36,409 nucleotides of DNA from Nostoc sp. LPT (GCF_017115165.1 NZ_JABXKF010000079.1:1-36409); one strand, 5' to 3'. Shown: positions 25,596 through 34,323, counted from the stretch's first letter. Translations and numbers: made by a program. The notes: generated from the sequence alone by a model not told the origin.

Positions 25596-26639
25596 ATGTG
25601 GGATTACGATCGCTTATTTGAAATTATTGAAGAATTGGTCATGCACCATTCCCCTAGTGGTGCAGAAGCCGAAATCAACCAGTTGTTAATGCAACGATTT
25701 GCGGCGCTGGGTGTGGAAGTTTGGTGCGATCGCGCCGATAATATTATTGCCAAGATTCCAGGAAAAAATCCAGACCGAGCGATCACGATCACGGCACACA
25801 AGGACGAAATTGGTGCAATTGTCAAGAGTATTGGTGATCAAGGTCGTGTCAAAGTCAGCAAACTTGGCGGTTCTTTCCCGTGGGTTTACGGCGAAGGCGT
25901 TGTCGATTTACTGGGAGATAACGAAACTATCAACGGTATTCTCAGCTTTGGTTCCCGCCATGTTTCCCACGAATCACCCCAAAAAGTGCAGCAGGAAGAT
26001 ACTACTGTGAAGTGGGAAAATGCCTGGATTGAAACGAAGCTGACATCTGCTCAATTAGAGGCAGCTGGTATTCGGCCTGGAACTAGAATGGTGATTGGCA
26101 AACATCGCAAGGGTCCAATTCGGTTAAAGGATCATATTGCTGGTTACACTTTGGATAACAAAGCTTCTGTTGCGATTTTGCTAGCTTTGGCTGAAAATCT
26201 CAAACAGCCAGTAGTCGATGTTTATTTAGTAGCGTCGGCGAAAGAAGAAGTGGGAGCAATTGGGGCGCTATTTTTCACCCAAAATCAACGTTTGGATGCG
26301 TTGATTGCTTTAGAAATTTGTCCATTATCTGAGGAATATCCTGTTGAAGATGGCGAAAGTCCTGTACTTTTATCTCAAGATGCTTATGGAATATATGATG
26401 AGGGGTTAAATGGACAACTGCGCCAATCTGCCAAGCAACTCGATATGCCAGTGCAGTTAACAACTCTGAGTGGGTTTGGTAGTGATGCTTCGATTGCGAT
26501 GAAATTTGGTCATGTTGGGCGTGCTGCTTGTTTGGCATTTCCCACCCAAAATACACATGGATATGAAATTGCTCATTTAGGAGCGATCGCTAACTGTATT
26601 AATTTGTTAAAAGCTTTCTGCGAAACTGAGTTTGAGTGA
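25596..26639 (+). CDS. M42 family metallopeptidase
   Basis: A 347-aa cytoplasmic metallo-aminopeptidase. Ligand positions fit the family spacing: H68 in ITAHKDEIG, D187 in GYTLDNKAS, the general base/ligand pair E217-E218 in AKEEVG, E240 in ALEICP (where many members have Asp) and H321 in NTHGYE. These proteins form large oligomeric shells and trim peptides. I start at ATG 25596; a TTG at 25593 would add one Met. The gene lies 32 bp after the esterase and may be read from the same transcript. Its last 57 bp and the following 50 bp are duplicated, with divergence, at 27297-27401. Confidence 0.93.
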   Translation: MWDYDRLFEIIEELVMHHSPSGAEAEINQLLMQRFAALGVEVWCDRADNIIAKIPGKNPDRAITITAHKDEIGAIVKSIGDQGRVKVSKLGGSFPWVYGEGVVDLLGDNETINGILSFGSRHVSHESPQKVQQEDTTVKWENAWIETKLTSAQLEAAGIRPGTRMVIGKHRKGPIRLKDHIAGYTLDNKASVAILLALAENLKQPVVDVYLVASAKEEVGAIGALFFTQNQRLDALIALEICPLSEEYPVEDGESPVLLSQDAYGIYDEGLNGQLRQSAKQLDMPVQLTTLSGFGSDASIAMKFGHVGRAACLAFPTQNTHGYEIAHLGAIANCINLLKAFCETEFE

Positions 26640-26689
26640 TATCTAGAGGCTTTGATTTGAAGGAACAATCTCGCATATTAACCCAAAAT
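26583..26689 (+). repeat. M42 3'-end duplication, left copy
   Basis: This copy comprises the 3' end of the M42 gene (AIANCINLLKAFCETEFE) plus about 50 bp beyond its stop. It overlaps the last codons of the MazF-type gene. The right copy is at 27297-27401. Identity is about 80 percent by eye. Confidence 0.75.
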
Positions 26690-27016
26690 AGCCAGAAAAA
26701 GGTTTTGCAAAGCTTGAAAGTCTGGCTCCTGAAGTTGCCCTAACTTTTTAATCACTAGCCCTTTATCTATGGTAGTCAAAACTGGTTTGATAATTGAAGG
26801 TTTGAGAAGACCAGCTACTCGCCATCCAGTAATTGTGATTTCACCAAAGGAACTTGCTGGATTTGCTTGACTGGTAATGGCTATCAATATTAAATCCGAA
26901 CGCTCACGTTGATAGCTATTAGAATTAACAATTACTGCTGGACGTTTTTTAGCAGTAATCTGGTTAGTAAAGGGAAACGGCACTAAAATAACATCACCAA
27001 ATTCATAGTGTGTCAT
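26678..27016 (-). CDS. MazF/PemK-type endoribonuclease toxin
   Basis: A 112-aa protein from the ATG at 27016 (MTHYEFGDVILVPFPFTNQ); a longer frame from 27136 overlaps the antitoxin and reads poorly. The core VILVPFPFT, KKRPAVIVNS and SDLILIAITSQ is the PemK/MazF fold, which cuts mRNA and stalls translation. The terminal GLLKPSIIKPVLTTIDKGLV also fits. Its start overlaps the upstream antitoxin's stop by 14 bp, so the pair is one operon. The C-terminal codons lie inside the left copy of a duplicated M42 3' end, which suggests the module was inserted there. Confidence 0.88.
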   Translation of the reverse strand: MTHYEFGDVILVPFPFTNQITAKKRPAVIVNSNSYQRERSDLILIAITSQANPASSFGEITITGWRVAGLLKPSIIKPVLTTIDKGLVIKKLGQLQEPDFQALQNLFLAILG

Positions 27017-27212
27017 ATTCTGCATCATCAGGGTTATCCCAGATTTTAAACAGAACTGGTTCAGAAAGTTTTGCTGCTGTAAAGGTAAGGCTATACTCTG
27101 TATTTTGCTTCTCCAGAGAATTAATAAAATCTTCAACTAGCAAAACTTGTTCGGGAGGTAACTGGCGAATTTTTTCAAGTAGCCTTTGCTCTGAACTGCT
27201 ATGAGCCTGCAT
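27003..27212 (-). CDS. Antitoxin of the MazF-type pair (DUF2281-like)
   Basis: A 69-aa protein. The N-terminal half is a helix, LLEKIRQLPPEQVLLVEDFI NSLEKQ, of the kind seen in DUF2281 antitoxins. The acidic C-terminus (FKIWDNPDDAEYDTL) is suited to wrapping and blocking the toxin. The ATG at 27212 has AGGAG 10 nt upstream. It precedes and overlaps the toxin gene, the usual order. Whether it binds its own promoter cannot be seen; no clear operator palindrome was found. Antitoxin role is inferred mainly from position. Confidence 0.75.
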   Translation of the reverse strand: MQAHSSSEQRLLEKIRQLPPEQVLLVEDFINSLEKQNTEYSLTFTAAKLSEPVLFKIWDNPDDAEYDTL

Positions 27213-27564
27213 TGTTTAGATTCTCCTAATCTTGCCTATCTATGATTGGTTGCTTTATGCATTCATTATAGTTTTTGGTTGTCTCTACCGACGATGGCGA
27301 TCGCTAATTGTATTGATTTGTTAAAAGCTTTCTGCGAAATTGAGTTTGAGGAATAATTCTAGGCTTTCACTCGAAGGAGCGATCGCATATCAACCGAAAA
27401 TTACGTGAATTTTTCTGGTTGTCGAAAATGCGCGATCGCACAGCAGAATTATTCCTACTGTTGATGTCGTACCATCGCGTAGGCGTAGCCCGTCTTTGAC
27501 ATCGCCACATCTGTAGATTAGACATTAGATGTATAATTGCTGAATGCTTCGTGTATTTATTTAA
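27213..27564. other. Spacer with duplicated M42 tail and a dispersed repeat
   Basis: The region contains the right copy of the M42 3' end (27297-27401), two HIP1-type octamers (about 27380 and 27433), and a reverse-strand copy of the dispersed GGGCTACGCC family at about 27476-27505. No intact gene. Confidence 0.6.
27297..27401 (+). repeat. M42 3'-end duplication, right copy (gene fragment)
   Basis: Reads AIANCIDLLKAFCEIEFEE and a stop, matching the C-terminus of the M42 peptidase at 26583-26639, and continues to match downstream as far as the CGAAAAT at about 27401. No upstream M42 sequence is present, so this is a fragment, not a gene. The toxin/antitoxin pair lies between the two copies. 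Confidence 0.75.
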
Positions 27565-27945
27565 ATGATTACCGTTACACCAGAGGAAATTACTCAGTTT
27601 CGCAGCCAGTTGGTGGATAGCCCAGAGGCTTTAGCAGCTTTGGATGCCATAGAAGAGTGTAAGGGAAATCTGGAAGCAGCAGCACAGTTAATTGCTGTTG
27701 AGACAACCGACGTAGAAGTTAGCTTGAGGGGAGATTCTAATTATTTAGAGAAATTAGCCCAAAAACTCAGCAAAATCATCTGTCAGGAAGAATTTGACGA
27801 ATTGATGACGGGAGTATTGACAGCTGCGATCGCCACTCTAGCAGCAAGTGGTAATATTCCCGTAGCCCTGGCAACTCCAGTGGTAATTTATGTTGCCAAA
27901 ATCGGCGTGAAGAAGTTTTGTGAAACTGCCAAACCTGAATCCTAA
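27565..27945 (+). CDS. Small protein with UBA-like N-terminus, next to CHAT protein
   Basis: A 126-aa protein. Residues about 5-45 (MITVTPEEITQFRSQLVDSP, then ALAALDAIEECKGNLEAAAQ) have the three-helix spacing and the GNLEAA core of UBA-like folds. The middle (YLEKLAQKLSKIICQEEFDEL) is helical. The last third is hydrophobic (GVLTAAIATLAASGNIPVAL, then ATPVVIYVAKIGVKKFC) and could be a membrane or hydrophobic core segment. From memory, similar short proteins lie beside CHAT/TPR genes in other cyanobacteria. The stop codon overlaps the stop of the convergent CHAT gene by 3 bp. Function is unknown; a partner or regulator of the CHAT protein is a hypothesis. The ATG has no strong ribosome site. 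Confidence 0.8.
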   Translation: MITVTPEEITQFRSQLVDSPEALAALDAIEECKGNLEAAAQLIAVETTDVEVSLRGDSNYLEKLAQKLSKIICQEEFDELMTGVLTAAIATLAASGNIPVALATPVVIYVAKIGVKKFCETAKPES

Positions 27946-30900
27946 AGCCCTGTAGCTGTAAATCCTGCCCAGTAAAATGGCGCTGCAAAAGGGTGGGGTT
28001 TACGTTTGCAGGTTCTTTTTAATATCGCTCTTGCTACTGGATGCTTTTCTTGTGGGAGTTGAGCAAAAATTTCTTCTATTTGTAGCTGATATTGACTTAA
28101 TAATGCTTCAAATTTCTCGGTTGTTAAATTTCGCAGCCACTGCTGCGCTTGATTGAGTGCTATAGAGACACTATTTATTGTTTGCAGGTTTTCATAAAAT
28201 TTTATCATCAAAAACGCTGTAGATAAATCGCTGACAGTCCACAAACTACTGACTACAGCTTTACTCCCAGCTAATAGAAAACCGCTAGGTAAACCAATGT
28301 ATTCGTCACTGATATTTTTAAAATCAATCAATCCAGTTTCGCAAGCGGAAAGGGTGACGAGGCGACATTTTTCTAATTTGAGACTGAATATTCTATCTAA
28401 AGTTAGGCATTTTTCTAAATCGTGGGTTTCTCTTGCTCGTAAATTCAGGTAACGTTCGGAGTCGGGTTTTGTTGGGGTGTCTGCGATGGGTGCATTTGCC
28501 AAAATTAAGGCTGAATTACCGGGGTTTGTTAAGTTAAAATACCCGTGACAGCTAAAGTGGGTGCAGTGGTAAGTGTTTAAGTCAGTATTATTAATAGCTG
28601 TGAGTGTCGCTGCTGTTTTTTTCAGAACGTTGGAAGTATTAAAGTAGCTTTGAATAACTTGTACTTCTAAATCGGTGTAATTCAGGTCTTCTGTAGGATT
28701 TTGAATTGCAAATAGAGATTGAAAATCAGGACGTTTGCGCTGTTGTACCTGTTGCAGTAGTTGACAACTGGGTGCATAGCTCACACCACCAGCAAATAAA
28801 TCCAAAAGACAATGCGAATTTTCCGAATTTTGATTTACTGGGAGTGCATGAAGGGGGAATAAGTGTAGGGCAGTATAAGGGATTAGGATGAGTTGATCGC
28901 AGTGCTTTGGTATCTGGGTTAATATTTCATCAATGTGGAGAATCGAAGCTAATTCTTTGAGTTCTTCCCCTAAGCTATTTAGCCATTGGTCTTTTTGATT
29001 GTAGTAATTTTGCAAATATTGATTTATCCAATTTTCCAAAGCTTCTCGGTCTTCTGGTTGGGATTGCCAAACTGTTACCTCTCCCTTTTTTGTGACAATA
29101 AACACCAGAATTTTATCGTTGAGAATATACCACTCAATAATGGCTGTACGCTCATCCAAAGAACCTTGGAAGGAGTCGAATTTTAAACCATAACCAACAG
29201 GTAAGTATTGGTTTTGCAATTCATTACGCTGGTTTCGCAACTGTTGGAGATGTTGTGCAAGGACTTTGGGATTTTCAGCTTTGCCATTTTGGATTTGATA
29301 TTGTCCTACGGCTATTTCATCCCTATATTTTTCTAATTGAGTGAATACTTCTGGAGGGAAGATGGTTTTAGAGTCGCGTTCGAGGATTTGTTCAACTAAA
29401 TTGCGGGTTTTACTACGTTCAACATATTCAATCGCTTCAGTAATCTTATTTAATTGCCAGCAAACTTCTACCATGCGGCTATAAACTTGGTTAAAGTATT
29501 CCGCTTGTTTACGCTTGCTTTCTTCTCCAGATACTATTTCTTCCCGTAAAGATTCTATAGTGGCAATGGCAGACTTAAAAGTATTGTACGCCAAGGCAAA
29601 CTGGTTTGCGTTTTGGTAAGTAATCCCCAGTCCCCACAAAGTTTCTGCACAAAATTGAGGCAAAGCTTCAGGAGTTCTGACAGTTAAAGCAGCAGTATAA
29701 GCCGCGATCGCCTGATCGATGTTATCTGCCCTGTCTCCTTTTATTCTATCCCTGTAGACATTTGCGAGATTATTTTGCGTCATTGCCCATTCAAAAGGCA
29801 AAGCTTCAAGAGTGTAGACAGTTAAAGCAGCAGTATAAGCCGCAATCGCCTGATCGATGTTATCTGCTTTGTCTCCTTTTATTCTATTGCTGTAGGCAAG
29901 TCCGAGATTATTTTGCGTCATTGCCCAATCAATAGGCAAAGCTTCAGGAGTTCTGACAGTTAAAGCAGCAGTATAAGCCGCGATCGCTTTTTCGATGTTA
30001 TCTGCCCTGTCTCCTTTTATTCTATTGCTGTAAGCAGCAGCGAGATTATATTGCGTCATTGCCCAATCAAAAGGCAAAGCTTCAAGAGTGTAGACAGTTA
30101 AAGCAGCAGTTAAAGCCGCGATCGCAATTTCAATGTTATCTGCCCTGTCTCCTTTTATTCTATCGCTGTAGGCAGCAACGAGATTATTTTGCGTTGCTGC
30201 CCAATCAATAGGCAAAGCTTCAGGAGTTCTGACAGTTAAAGCAGCAGTATAAGCCGCGATCGCTTTTTCGATGTTATCTGCCCTGTCTCCTTTTATTCTA
30301 TTGCTGTAAACAAGTCCAAGATTATGTTGCGTCATTGCCCAATCAATAGGCAAAGCTTCAGGAGTTCTGACAGTTAAAGCAGCAGTATAAGCCGCGATCG
30401 CTTTTTCGATGTTATCTGCCCTGTCTCCTTTTATTCTATTGCTGTAAACAAGTCCAAGATTATTTTGGGTCACTGCCCATTCAAAAGGCAAAGCTTCTCT
30501 AGTGTGGACAGTTAAAGCAGCAGTATAAGCCGCGACCGCTTTTTCGATGTTATCTGCCCTGTCTCCTTTTATTCTATCGCTGTAGGCATTTGCGAGATTA
30601 TTTTGGGTCATTGCCCATTCAAAAGGCAAAGCTTCAGGAGTTCTGACAGTTAAAGCAGCAGTATAAGCCGCGACCGCAATTTCGATATTATCTGCCCTGT
30701 CTCCTTTTATTCTATCCCTGTAGGCATTTGCGAGATTATTTTGCGTTGCTGCCCAATCAATAGGCAAAGCTTCAAGAGTGTAGACAGTTAAAGCAGCAGT
30801 ATAAGCCGCGACCGCAATTTCGATGTTATCTGCCCTGTCTCCTTTTATTCTATCGCTGTAGGCAGTAGCGAGATTATTTTGGGTCATTGCCCATTCAAAA

Positions 30901-33119
30901 GGCAAAGCTTCAAGAGTGTAGACAGTTAAAGCAGCAGTATAAGCCGCGACCGCCTGATCGATGTTATCTGCCCTGTCTCCTTTAATTCTATTGCTGTAGG
31001 CAGTAGCGAGATTATTTTGAGTCATTGCCCAATTAAAAGGCAAAGCTTCAAGAGTGTAGACAGTTAAAGCAGTAGTATAAGCCGCGATCGCTTTTTCGAT
31101 GTTATCTGCCCTGTCTCCTTTTATTCTATTGCTGTAGGCAAGTCCGAGACTATTTTGGGTCATTGCCCATTCAAAAGGCAAAGCTTCAAGAGTGTAGATA
31201 GTTAAAGTAGGAGTAGAAGCAGCGATCGCTTTTTCGATGTTATCTGCCCTGTCTCCTTTAATTCTATCCCTGTAGGCAAGTCCGAGATTATTTTGCGTTG
31301 CTGCCCATTCAAAAGGCAAAGCTTCTTTGGTTGTGACAGTTAAAGCAGCAGTAAAAGCCGCGATCGCTTTTTCGATGTTATCTGCCCTGTCTCCTTTAAT
31401 TCTATCCCTGTAGGCAAGTCCGAGATTATTTTGCGTTGCTGCCCATTCAAAAGGCAAAGCTTCTTTGGTTGTGACAGTTAAAGCAGCAGTAAAAGCCGCG
31501 ATCGCTTTTTCGATGTTATCTGCCCTGTCTCCTTTAATTCTATCGCTGTAGGCATTTGCGAGATTATGTTGCGTTCCTGCCCATTCAAAAGGCAAAGCTT
31601 CAAGAGTGTAGACAGTTAAAGCAGCAGTAAAAGCCGCGATCGCTTTTTCGATGTTATCTGCCCTGTCTCCTTTAATTCTATCGCTGTAGGCATTTGCGAG
31701 ATTATTTTGCGTCATTGCCCATTCCAAAGGCAAAGCTTCAAGAGTGTAGACAGTTAAAGCAGCAGTAGAAGCCGCGATCGCTTTTTCGATGTTATCTGCC
31801 CTGTCTCCTTTTATTCTATTGCTGTAAGCAGCAGCGAGATTATATTGCGTCATTGCCCAATCAAAAGGCAAAGCTTCAAGAGTGTAGACAGTTAAAGCAG
31901 CAGTTAAAGCCGCGATCGCTTTTTCGATGTTATCTGCCCTGTCTCCTTTTACTCTATCCCTGTAGGCACCAGCGAGATTATTTTGAGTCATTGCCCATTC
32001 AAAAGGCAAAGCTTCAAGAGTGTAGACAGTTAAAGCAGCAGTACAAGCAGCGATCGCAATTTCGATGTTATCTGCCCTGTCTCCTTTTATTCTATTGCTG
32101 TAAGCAGCAGCGAGATTATATTGCGTCATTGCCCATTCAAAAGGCAAAGCTTCAGGAGTTCTGACAGTTAAAGCAGCAGTAGAAGCCGTGATCGCAATTT
32201 CGATGTTATCTGCCCTGTCTCCTTTTATTCTCTGCCTGTAGGTATTTGCGAGATTATGTTGCGTCATTGCCCATTCAAAGGGCAAAGCTTCAAGAGTGTA
32301 GATAGTTAAAGCAGCAGTATAAGCCGCGATCGCAATTTCGATGTTATCTGCCCTGTCTCCTTTTATTCTATCGCTGTACGCATTTGCGAGATTACTTTGC
32401 GTTCCTGCCCATTCAAAAGGCAAAGCTTCAAGAGTGTAGATAGTTAAAGCAGCAGTATAAGCCGCGAGCGCATTTTCAATGTTATCTGCCCTGTCTCCTT
32501 TTATTCTCTGCCTGTAGGCAGCAGCGAGATTATTTTGTGTCATTGCCCATTCAAAAGGCAAAGCTTCAAGAGTGTAGACTGTTAACGCGACTTCATAGCC
32601 AGTAATGGCAATTTCCATATTGCTGGCTTTCCCACCCAAAGGGAATTGCGCTATTAGATTGCTAAATACAAAAATAAATGCTGCTAAATATTCCGCTTCA
32701 TCTACTGTCGCTTCCCCAAGGCTATTTATCCCCCAACGGCGCAATATTTCTGCTAACACTCCGTTGAGTTTGTCTGTATTCGTTGCCAGCAAGGGGTAAA
32801 CTACCTGTGCGTTACCTCTACTATCTGCTATTACTTTCAGCACTTGCTCTAAGAAATCTAAGTATTCTTTTTCTGTGGCAGTCGATGATAATTTACTAGA
32901 AACCCCAAGTTGCTGTCCTGCTATATTCATTAAATGATTAGCTTGGTCTAATTCGCCTTGCCTTAGTAGATTACTTGCCATTTCCAGCATCTTTTGTACT
33001 AAGCCAGCATCAATTAAATCTTGGTTTGCTGCCAAAATTTCTTGTACTTCATCGTCACTACGGCAATTCAACAGGTTTTGAATAAGGTTGAAATAGGCTT
33101 GTTGACGCTGTTCGTTCAT
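27942..33119 (-). CDS. TPR-repeat protein with C-terminal CHAT protease domain
   Basis: A 1725-aa protein from the ATG at 33119 (MNEQRQQAYFNLIQNLLNCR, the usual start of this family); 30 extra residues from 33209 are unlikely. An N-terminal helical domain (1-160) is followed by 21 near-identical 46-residue TPR-like repeats (192-1157; consensus AMTQNNLANAYSDRIKGDRA then DNIEKAIAAYTAALTVYTLE, ALPFEW) and a more ordinary helical stretch. A CHAT domain (about 1310-1725) then has H1525 in HFSCHG and C1593 in LSACETG, the caspase-like dyad, and ends in FYWAGFTATGL. CHAT proteins are proteases, several of them activated in antiphage or cell-death pathways. Target and trigger are unknown here. No Shine-Dalgarno. 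Its only close neighbour is the convergent small gene. Confidence 0.93.
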   Translation of the reverse strand: MNEQRQQAYFNLIQNLLNCRSDDEVQEILAANQDLIDAGLVQKMLEMASNLLRQGELDQANHLMNIAGQQLGVSSKLSSTATEKEYLDFLEQVLKVIADSRGNAQVVYPLLATNTDKLNGVLAEILRRWGINSLGEATVDEAEYLAAFIFVFSNLIAQFPLGGKASNMEIAITGYEVALTVYTLEALPFEWAMTQNNLAAAYRQRIKGDRADNIENALAAYTAALTIYTLEALPFEWAGTQSNLANAYSDRIKGDRADNIEIAIAAYTAALTIYTLEALPFEWAMTQHNLANTYRQRIKGDRADNIEIAITASTAALTVRTPEALPFEWAMTQYNLAAAYSNRIKGDRADNIEIAIAACTAALTVYTLEALPFEWAMTQNNLAGAYRDRVKGDRADNIEKAIAALTAALTVYTLEALPFDWAMTQYNLAAAYSNRIKGDRADNIEKAIAASTAALTVYTLEALPLEWAMTQNNLANAYSDRIKGDRADNIEKAIAAFTAALTVYTLEALPFEWAGTQHNLANAYSDRIKGDRADNIEKAIAAFTAALTVTTKEALPFEWAATQNNLGLAYRDRIKGDRADNIEKAIAAFTAALTVTTKEALPFEWAATQNNLGLAYRDRIKGDRADNIEKAIAASTPTLTIYTLEALPFEWAMTQNSLGLAYSNRIKGDRADNIEKAIAAYTTALTVYTLEALPFNWAMTQNNLATAYSNRIKGDRADNIDQAVAAYTAALTVYTLEALPFEWAMTQNNLATAYSDRIKGDRADNIEIAVAAYTAALTVYTLEALPIDWAATQNNLANAYRDRIKGDRADNIEIAVAAYTAALTVRTPEALPFEWAMTQNNLANAYSDRIKGDRADNIEKAVAAYTAALTVHTREALPFEWAVTQNNLGLVYSNRIKGDRADNIEKAIAAYTAALTVRTPEALPIDWAMTQHNLGLVYSNRIKGDRADNIEKAIAAYTAALTVRTPEALPIDWAATQNNLVAAYSDRIKGDRADNIEIAIAALTAALTVYTLEALPFDWAMTQYNLAAAYSNRIKGDRADNIEKAIAAYTAALTVRTPEALPIDWAMTQNNLGLAYSNRIKGDKADNIDQAIAAYTAALTVYTLEALPFEWAMTQNNLANVYRDRIKGDRADNIDQAIAAYTAALTVRTPEALPQFCAETLWGLGITYQNANQFALAYNTFKSAIATIESLREEIVSGEESKRKQAEYFNQVYSRMVEVCWQLNKITEAIEYVERSKTRNLVEQILERDSKTIFPPEVFTQLEKYRDEIAVGQYQIQNGKAENPKVLAQHLQQLRNQRNELQNQYLPVGYGLKFDSFQGSLDERTAIIEWYILNDKILVFIVTKKGEVTVWQSQPEDREALENWINQYLQNYYNQKDQWLNSLGEELKELASILHIDEILTQIPKHCDQLILIPYTALHLFPLHALPVNQNSENSHCLLDLFAGGVSYAPSCQLLQQVQQRKRPDFQSLFAIQNPTEDLNYTDLEVQVIQSYFNTSNVLKKTAATLTAINNTDLNTYHCTHFSCHGYFNLTNPGNSALILANAPIADTPTKPDSERYLNLRARETHDLEKCLTLDRIFSLKLEKCRLVTLSACETGLIDFKNISDEYIGLPSGFLLAGSKAVVSSLWTVSDLSTAFLMIKFYENLQTINSVSIALNQAQQWLRNLTTEKFEALLSQYQLQIEEIFAQLPQEKHPVARAILKRTCKRKPHPFAAPFYWAGFTATGL
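29649..32546 (-). repeat. 21 tandem 138-bp TPR-coding repeats
   Basis: Twenty-one in-frame units of exactly 138 bp encode the TPR array. All keep the GDRADNI block (one reads GDKADNI). Two neighbouring units, 31259-31396 and 31397-31534, look identical base for base. Most units carry GCGATCGC or a close variant at the same place. The identity at DNA level points to recent amplification by unequal exchange, so copy number probably varies between strains. Confidence 0.93.
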
Positions 33120-33511
33120 GGATGAGGGCGAGAGAGTCGCACATATTTGATTATCAAAGAAATTCAACACCAGCGCCCTAGATTCCAGAAACGGATAGAT
33201 TTTCATCACAGGTGATGTATGTCTGCCAATGAAAGAATCTCGTGGATAAGTATTTTTTACTTGTGAGCAGACAATATAGTGATTTTGCGATCGCCCACTA
33301 CCAGTTTCAGGTAAAAAGAGGATGGATGCGATGCCTGCGGTGGGCTACGCCAACCATTTATCGATTTGGCGATGCCTACGGCGGGCTACGCCAACGCAAT
33401 TGCGATTTTAGCGATCGCATTTGCTATTTAGGCGATCGCACGCATTTGTGATTTTGTGCTATTGAGTAGCGATCACAAAAATTCAATATTCTCTTTTGTG
33501 TGCGGTTGTGC
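33120..33511. other. Repeat-rich spacer upstream of the CHAT gene
   Basis: Two copies of the dispersed GCGATGCCT...GGGCTACGCC repeat (33328-33354 and 33369-33397) are followed by AACGCAATTGCGATTTTAG-type minisatellite units and three HIP1 octamers. The promoter of the CHAT gene must lie here. Short open frames in this stretch translate repeats and are not genes. Confidence 0.5.
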
Positions 33512-34183
33512 CTAGATTTGCACACCTCCTGCTTGAAAAATCTGTTCGGCGGTTAAATTCAATTCTCTGAATGTGGGTGAAATAATGCGTTCGCTCTCAC
33601 AAAACTGGTTGATCTGGTACTCACCATCAACCAATGAATAGACTGATATTGTCGGTTGTTTGGGATTGCCAATAAACCGCCTACCGCCTAAAGCGGCATA
33701 ATCTACAATCCAATATTCGGGGATGCCGACTGCTTCATAAGCAGCCACTTTTGTAAGATAATCATCACGCCAGTTGGTGAGGCAGTGCGTTGCGGGGGTT
33801 CCCCCCGTTGTAGCAACTGCCGTACTAACTACTTCAATTACCAATGGTATAGATTTAGCTAGGCTTACAGTAGAGTCTTTTTTCCAGAGTGGTTCATTGA
33901 CTAAATTGGGGCGGTTTAATACCAGCACATCTGGCAAGTAAGCTGATTCACTCTCAAGCGGTTTAACCAATGCTGTTTTGGGAATGAAGTAGGGAAGTTT
34001 GAGTCGCCCAATTTCTATAGATATATTCAGTGCCAAAAAACCTATAACTTCTTCGTGTTCACCTGTAGGCTGAGACATCTCTATAACTACTCCATCATGA
34101 AGCTCATAGCGTTTTCCAGAGTTGTCTGGGTATTTGGCAACGAATTCATCGAATGTAACTAGTTTGCGTAAGGCTTGAGTCAT
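33512..34183 (-). CDS. Uma2-family (DUF820) restriction-like endonuclease with a 15-aa insertion
   Basis: A 223-aa protein of the Uma2 family, which has a PD-(D/E)xK nuclease fold and is very abundant in cyanobacteria. Visible are the core YELHDGVVIEMSQPTGEHEE, P84-D85 (YLPDVLVL), E117 (LVIEVVST) and K145 (DYLTKVAAYE), then IPEYWIVDYAALGGRRFIGN. Between VVST and NWRDDYLTK, where the family runs straight on, sit 15 extra residues (AVATTGGTPATHCLT, 122-136). They are encoded by a palindromic repeat at 33779-33823, inserted in frame between active-site residues E117 and K145. The protein may be altered or inactive. The ATG at 34183 is clear. The biological role of the family is not settled. Confidence 0.9.
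   Translation of the reverse strand: MTQALRKLVTFDEFVAKYPDNSGKRYELHDGVVIEMSQPTGEHEEVIGFLALNISIEIGRLKLPYFIPKTALVKPLESESAYLPDVLVLNRPNLVNEPLWKKDSTVSLAKSIPLVIEVVSTAVATTGGTPATHCLTNWRDDYLTKVAAYEAVGIPEYWIVDYAALGGRRFIGNPKQPTISVYSLVDGEYQINQFCESERIISPTFRELNLTAEQIFQAGGVQI
33779..33823 (-). repeat. Palindromic mini-repeat inserted in frame in the Uma2 gene
   Basis: A 45-bp insertion whose core begins GGCAGTGCG (33781) and ends CAACTGCC (33821), with GGGGGTTCCCCCC in the centre, so it folds imperfectly on itself. It adds exactly 15 codons without a stop. The two-base duplication AC at its ends fits transposition or slippage, but is too short to prove it. Confidence 0.7.
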
Positions 34184-34323
34184 AAATTTATCGCTCCCAG
34201 TAGTTATTTTGGCGATGCCTGCGGCTGGCTACGCCTACGCATTTGTTATTTTAGCGAGTAGCAATTATGATTTCGGCGATGCCTGCGGCGGGCTACGCCA
34301 ACGCATTTGTTATTTTTAAATTG
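34184..34323. repeat. Dispersed repeat pair between Uma2 and BrnA genes
   Basis: Two plus-strand copies of the GCGATGCCTGCGG...GGCTACGCC repeat (34212-34240 and 34276-34304), each followed by AACGCATTTGTTATTTT or TACGCATTTGTTATTTT, fill this spacer. Confidence 0.8.

Noticed and set aside
29649..32546. Possible CRISPR or non-coding satellite
   Set aside because: The 138-bp units stay in frame and encode TPR-like helices inside one long protein.
33120..33209. Upstream 30-residue extension of the CHAT protein
   Set aside because: The family usually begins MNEQRxQAY, which is the ATG at 33119; the extension has no support.
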